Source: Blakeslea trispora (Eukaryota > Mucoromycota > Mucoromycetes > Mucorales > Choanephoraceae). From it: DNA of 64,000 bases. Made by a program: the position numbers and the translations under genes. The stretch spans positions 1 through 64,000 of the forward strand of contig JAIWNE010000135.1 in NCBI GenBank assembly GCA_025331445.1. Direction: 5' to 3'. The notes beneath the pieces were generated by a model. That model was given only the letters and a program-made list of their open reading frames with translations. It was not told the origin of the DNA and made no database searches. This document shows positions 60,739 to 64,000 of the stretch, in pieces (position 1 is the stretch's first letter; every line of letters starts with the position of its first letter).

Positions 60739-61622
60739 TTATGCAGTATGGTGCCCTTGTATCCTTTGATGTCTTCTAAGTGCATCTAGTCTTGTAAACT
60801 TTTTGCCACAAGTATGACATCGACAAAACGGGCGGTTCTTGAGATGAATTGACTGATGCCTTGACAGGTCATACGATCTGCGAAATGCTTGACAGCACAT
60901 TTTCCCTGTACCAGAATCAATATGATAACATACATAGGGCTGTTGAACATGATGAGGCACGTTATGACCACGAGTTCTTTTATGCTTATGATGCGAAGAA
61001 TTAGAAGGACTAGTCGAAGAATGTATACTAGGGGCGCATGGTTGACCAGTCATTAGAAAGGAAGATATACTAGGCAACTGAATCGGGGTAGGTGGAAGAA
61101 TATGAGTAAGTGGGGGTAGCTTGAGGTCATCGAGACAAATGCCCGAATCTTTTCGATTGAGTATCTTCTGCGCTGAGTTGGCTCGAATGACAGTAGGTCT
61201 AACTAAAGGCACTATCTTTTTCTCTCTAAGTCTAATTTCTAGCTGATCTCTTTCGGTGAGTGATTCAAATGCCCGGCGCAAATCAGCATCGTTATGAACT
61301 TGGAAACAGCTTGAATCGTTTTTCTCGATAACCATATCGTATTCCTCATGTACATTGCGATACTGTTTATGCTTATCAGTCAATAACTTAATAACAAAAG
61401 TCAATTAGAAAAGAAAATTTACCATTCGTAAACGCTGCTTGATCCTGCTAATTAAATCAGTATATCGTGGTGGCTGTTGATCCTGTACAAGGATGGTTAA
61501 AGAAAATCCAAAACAAGGTAACGCATCTAATATAACGCTATATGTTCAAATGACATTAGTTTGACTTGACTTCTCACTCATTCTCTAGTATTTACTTGAA
61601 GCGATAAATAGCAGTATTCATT
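60739..61622 (-). CDS. C2H2 zinc-finger protein with N-terminal PB1-like domain
   Basis: Probable transcription factor. Exons 61597-61622, 61423-61537 and 60739-61386 give 262 aa in frame. Residues about 5-90 read like a PB1 fold: FSLTILVQDQQPPRYTDLIS, SRIKQRLRM, then EYDMVIEKNDSSCFQVHND and ADLRRAFESL, the last part resembling the acidic OPCA loop. The middle is Pro/Ser-rich (LPPLTHILPPTPIQLPS). Two C-terminal fingers follow: an atypical one, CYHIDSGTGKMCCQAF...H..SIH, and a classical one, CHTCGKKFTRLDALRRH. A PB1-like module on a C2H2 factor is not an arrangement I know well. The PB1 call is by pattern only. Confidence 0.7.
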
Positions 61623-63592
61623 ATAAGTGGAAAAAGAAGGAAAAAGAAGAAAAGAAGCTCAACAACTTTAGGCTCTTCTTTTTTTTTCCTTTTTAAATGC
61701 ATTAAACTTAACATGTGCACTCTGTTTTAGTAACAAACAACGAAAGAAAACCAGCAGGTGATTGTTGCATCTATATCAAATAGAAAAAGGAGGAAAGACT
61801 GAAAATGAAGCAAGAAAAAACAATAGTGATAAGAAAAAAAAAAGTCAATGCAAGTTGATTTTTTCATAAGGCTAATGACCTATTTACTCTAAAAAAAGTA
61901 TAATAAATGAAGTAAAGAATCATCAAAAAGTGACAAATAGACCTGAGAAAAAGAGAAAAAAAGGGAATAGAGAAGTACGATTACTTTCTTCTTCCTTCTA
62001 CATACCTGCATATCAAGGGAAAACAAACTCCTTTTCTCTCCTTTTAATCTGACAGATACTTTAAGTAGTAATTACATGAATGCGAGCTTTTATTGACAGC
62101 AACAGAACAGAAAGTGTTTTCAAAGAAAAAGAGGCCTATCAAGCAGTTTAGAACAAATCGACACTCAAGATGCTTTTCCTGTCATTATTCAAGTATATTC
62201 TCTGGCAATATAACACATGGTGTATTATGTATTTACTAGCGCACAATCAACTTCTTTGTCCCATCATCTACTATGGAAATTGCCAACCCAGATCAAAAAG
62301 AAAAAAAAAGAACCTTGCTGATTTCTCCCATGATTTTGTTTTATGCACCTTTGGTAAGTTCAGGGAGGGACTGCCTTGACCATTTCATTTAACTTTGCAT
62401 TTTACGGACAAGTGACCAAGTTGATTTGAAATGTGCCATGTACATCACGCACAAAGATAGCTGCTATCTTGTTCTTACAATACACTCACCTTCCATTAGA
62501 CGCTTCTCTTTCTTTCTTTCTTTCTTTTTTGATTTGCCCACTTTTGTGAGCTTCAATAGCCACTTTTTTCAGAGTAGCCTTAAAATAGCTAATAGTCTCA
62601 AGGTTGAGCTGTGAAGCACATTCGAACCAAGAATGTATTACTCATTTCATATTGTATGCAAAGTTCAATGCTGCCAGTGTTATCATTGATCTCATTTTGA
62701 ACAATAGCCTAACAATTCACTTTCATTAACCCAGCTAATGATAATAAAAAGCACTTGAGTATAGCACGCTTAATTCTAAACGATAAATACAAACACAACT
62801 ATAGCATAATTCAAAAAAGAAAGTCTCTCCCAGTGTATATAAATCTATCTTTTTGACTACAATAACACATCGCCACATGAGGTAGTGATGAACAATAAAG
62901 TTCAACTATTGTTCACCAACATAAAATTAAAATAAACAAGGCGCGCTTCTATCTTTTTCTTTCTCTCTCCCTATATACACTTTAACTTTTTAAAAAACGA
63001 ATTGAAAGCACAAAGAACAGACAAAAGACGCTCTGTTAGACCTGTATTAGATAGCATCCAAAAATGAATCATTTGATAGTGATTTAAACAATGTAAGTGT
63101 TCAGGCGTCAAGACTTGAATAATCAAGCCTATGTCTGAAAAAGCAAATGACAGCCCTTTCATGTAGACTGTTGTCTCTGTTTCATAGCACGATGGGGGGG
63201 AGGGGAATGTATCTCAAAGCTGGTAGCATCAGATACAATAAGCCCAAGTATACAAGTATCTACTGATCACTAAGTGCGAATAAGCTGCTGCTGTTAAACA
63301 CTACACTTCTCCAGAAGAGTTCTGGAGAGGAAATAAAAAGACAGTTCAAGCACTTAAAAAAAAAAGTAATTAGCTTGGGCAAATAACAGCTTACACAGAC
63401 ACTTACTCAATCTCGCTCCTTATAGTTTTTTTTTTTTTTTTTCATGAAGACGAAAGCGCCCCTCATAGCTACATCCTGCTTCTTCTTTCTTAGACAAAAC
63501 TACTAACAGTGCTTCTTTTAAGGACATATGCCGGAATGTGACAACACTTAATTCTTACTCTTGCTATGTGTTAATCGTTACCATCGTTATTA
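61623..63592. other. Gene-free stretch
   Basis: Upstream of the zinc-finger gene, then AT-rich DNA with many homopolymers and a (CTTT)n tract at 62507-62528. Frames at 62170-62379, 62426-62614 and 62971-63162 have no domains. No gene called. Confidence 0.5.
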
Positions 63593-63743
63593 CAGCAGTC
63601 TCTCTATCTAAGAGCAGGTAAAAGTTGTGCAAATTTCACACTTAAATAGACAATATCCTTAAATAAAGCTACAAGTTAACAAAAACATACCCTCAATTAG
63701 GGAATAGTTTTAAATGAAGCGCTCTTAGATAGAGCAAGCGCTG
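63593..63743. mobile_element. MITE-like element, about 151 bp
   Basis: Inverted ends: left CAGCAGTCTCTCTATCTAAG and right, reverse-complemented, CAGCGCTTGCTCTATCTAAG, followed on both sides by AGC. TA flanks both ends (63591-63592, 63744-63745), consistent with a TA target duplication. Internal CTTAAATA units occur at 63641 and 63657. Too short to code. Same family as the element at 49858, probably mobilised by a Tc1/mariner or pogo-type transposase. Confidence 0.7.
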
Positions 63744-64000
63744 TATCAAGAGTCATATGACCTTGATACTGCTAACAATGTTACTATTAGTATTGTCAAA
63801 ATCTGCCTTAACTGAAATCGAAATAGAAAACATATACTTTTGCTCAATGATGAACCATTTGTTAGTAACAGCTATAGATCTGACATAATGCAAATGAGAA
63901 ACTAGAGCCCAATCTCGATTTAATGATACTTTTTTTTAAAAAAAAGAAAAAGGTAAAAGTTTACTTGCCAATTATCATAATTTGGCATATTTCAGGATCC
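63744..64000. other. Window end, nothing seen
   Basis: AT-rich; no gene or motif supported. Confidence 0.4.

Overview
The window looks like nuclear DNA from a Mucoromycota fungus of the Mucorales type (Mucor/Rhizopus relatives). It is AT-rich, with many short introns of about 45-75 nt that start mostly GTAAGT and end in a pyrimidine stretch plus TAG or CAG. Genes are compact and dense in places, separated by multi-kilobase gene-poor stretches with decayed transposons. The species cannot be named from sequence alone. All exon models below were built by eye. Most are supported by a total coding length divisible by three and by conserved domains reading through the junctions.

Layout. 1-2.6 kb: no gene. 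2.7-4.5 kb: MFS monocarboxylate-type transporter (-). 5.4-7.6 kb: velvet-family regulator with an enormous N-terminal glutamine tract (-). 7.6-14.2 kb: gene-poor. 14.2-15.3 kb: phytochelatin-synthase-family protein lacking the expected catalytic cysteine (+). 15.9-17.6 kb: glucose-6-phosphate dehydrogenase (-). 19.4-20.1 kb: dead Tc1/mariner element. 20.4-22.1 kb: Nab2-type CCCH protein (+). 22.8-23.1 kb: a tiny three-exon copper-fist protein (-), visible only after splicing. 25.5-33.4 kb: MED9, a PHD-SET protein, ornithine acetyltransferase, RAE1 and a single-pass membrane protein. 33.5-38.5 kb: an acidic orphan, an alpha-arrestin and a vacuolar-type zinc transporter. 38.5-41.3 kb: gene-poor. 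41.3-44.5 kb: PQ-loop transporter and F-box protein. 45-46.9 kb: rearranged transposon relics. 47.6-54.7 kb: MDR reductase, COMPASS subunit Shg1, a short inverted-repeat element, secreted hexosaminidase, DTWD1-type tRNA-modifying enzyme and SDH4. 54.9-58.8 kb: TFIIIC subunit TFC4. 59.9-61.6 kb: EMI1-like protein and a PB1-like/C2H2 protein. 61.6-64 kb: no gene, one more inverted-repeat element.

Most genes are housekeeping: central carbon metabolism, arginine synthesis, chromatin and transcription, mRNA export and polyadenylation, tRNA modification and transcription, and respiration. Three metal-related genes lie within about 25 kb: the PCS homologue, the copper-fist protein and the ZRC1-like zinc transporter. 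They are not contiguous, so a functional link is only a suggestion. I found no convincing multi-gene novel system. The most unusual items are the Cys-less phytochelatin synthase homologue, the miniature copper-fist protein with an 11-nt exon, the 66-glutamine velvet protein and a PB1-like/zinc-finger protein.
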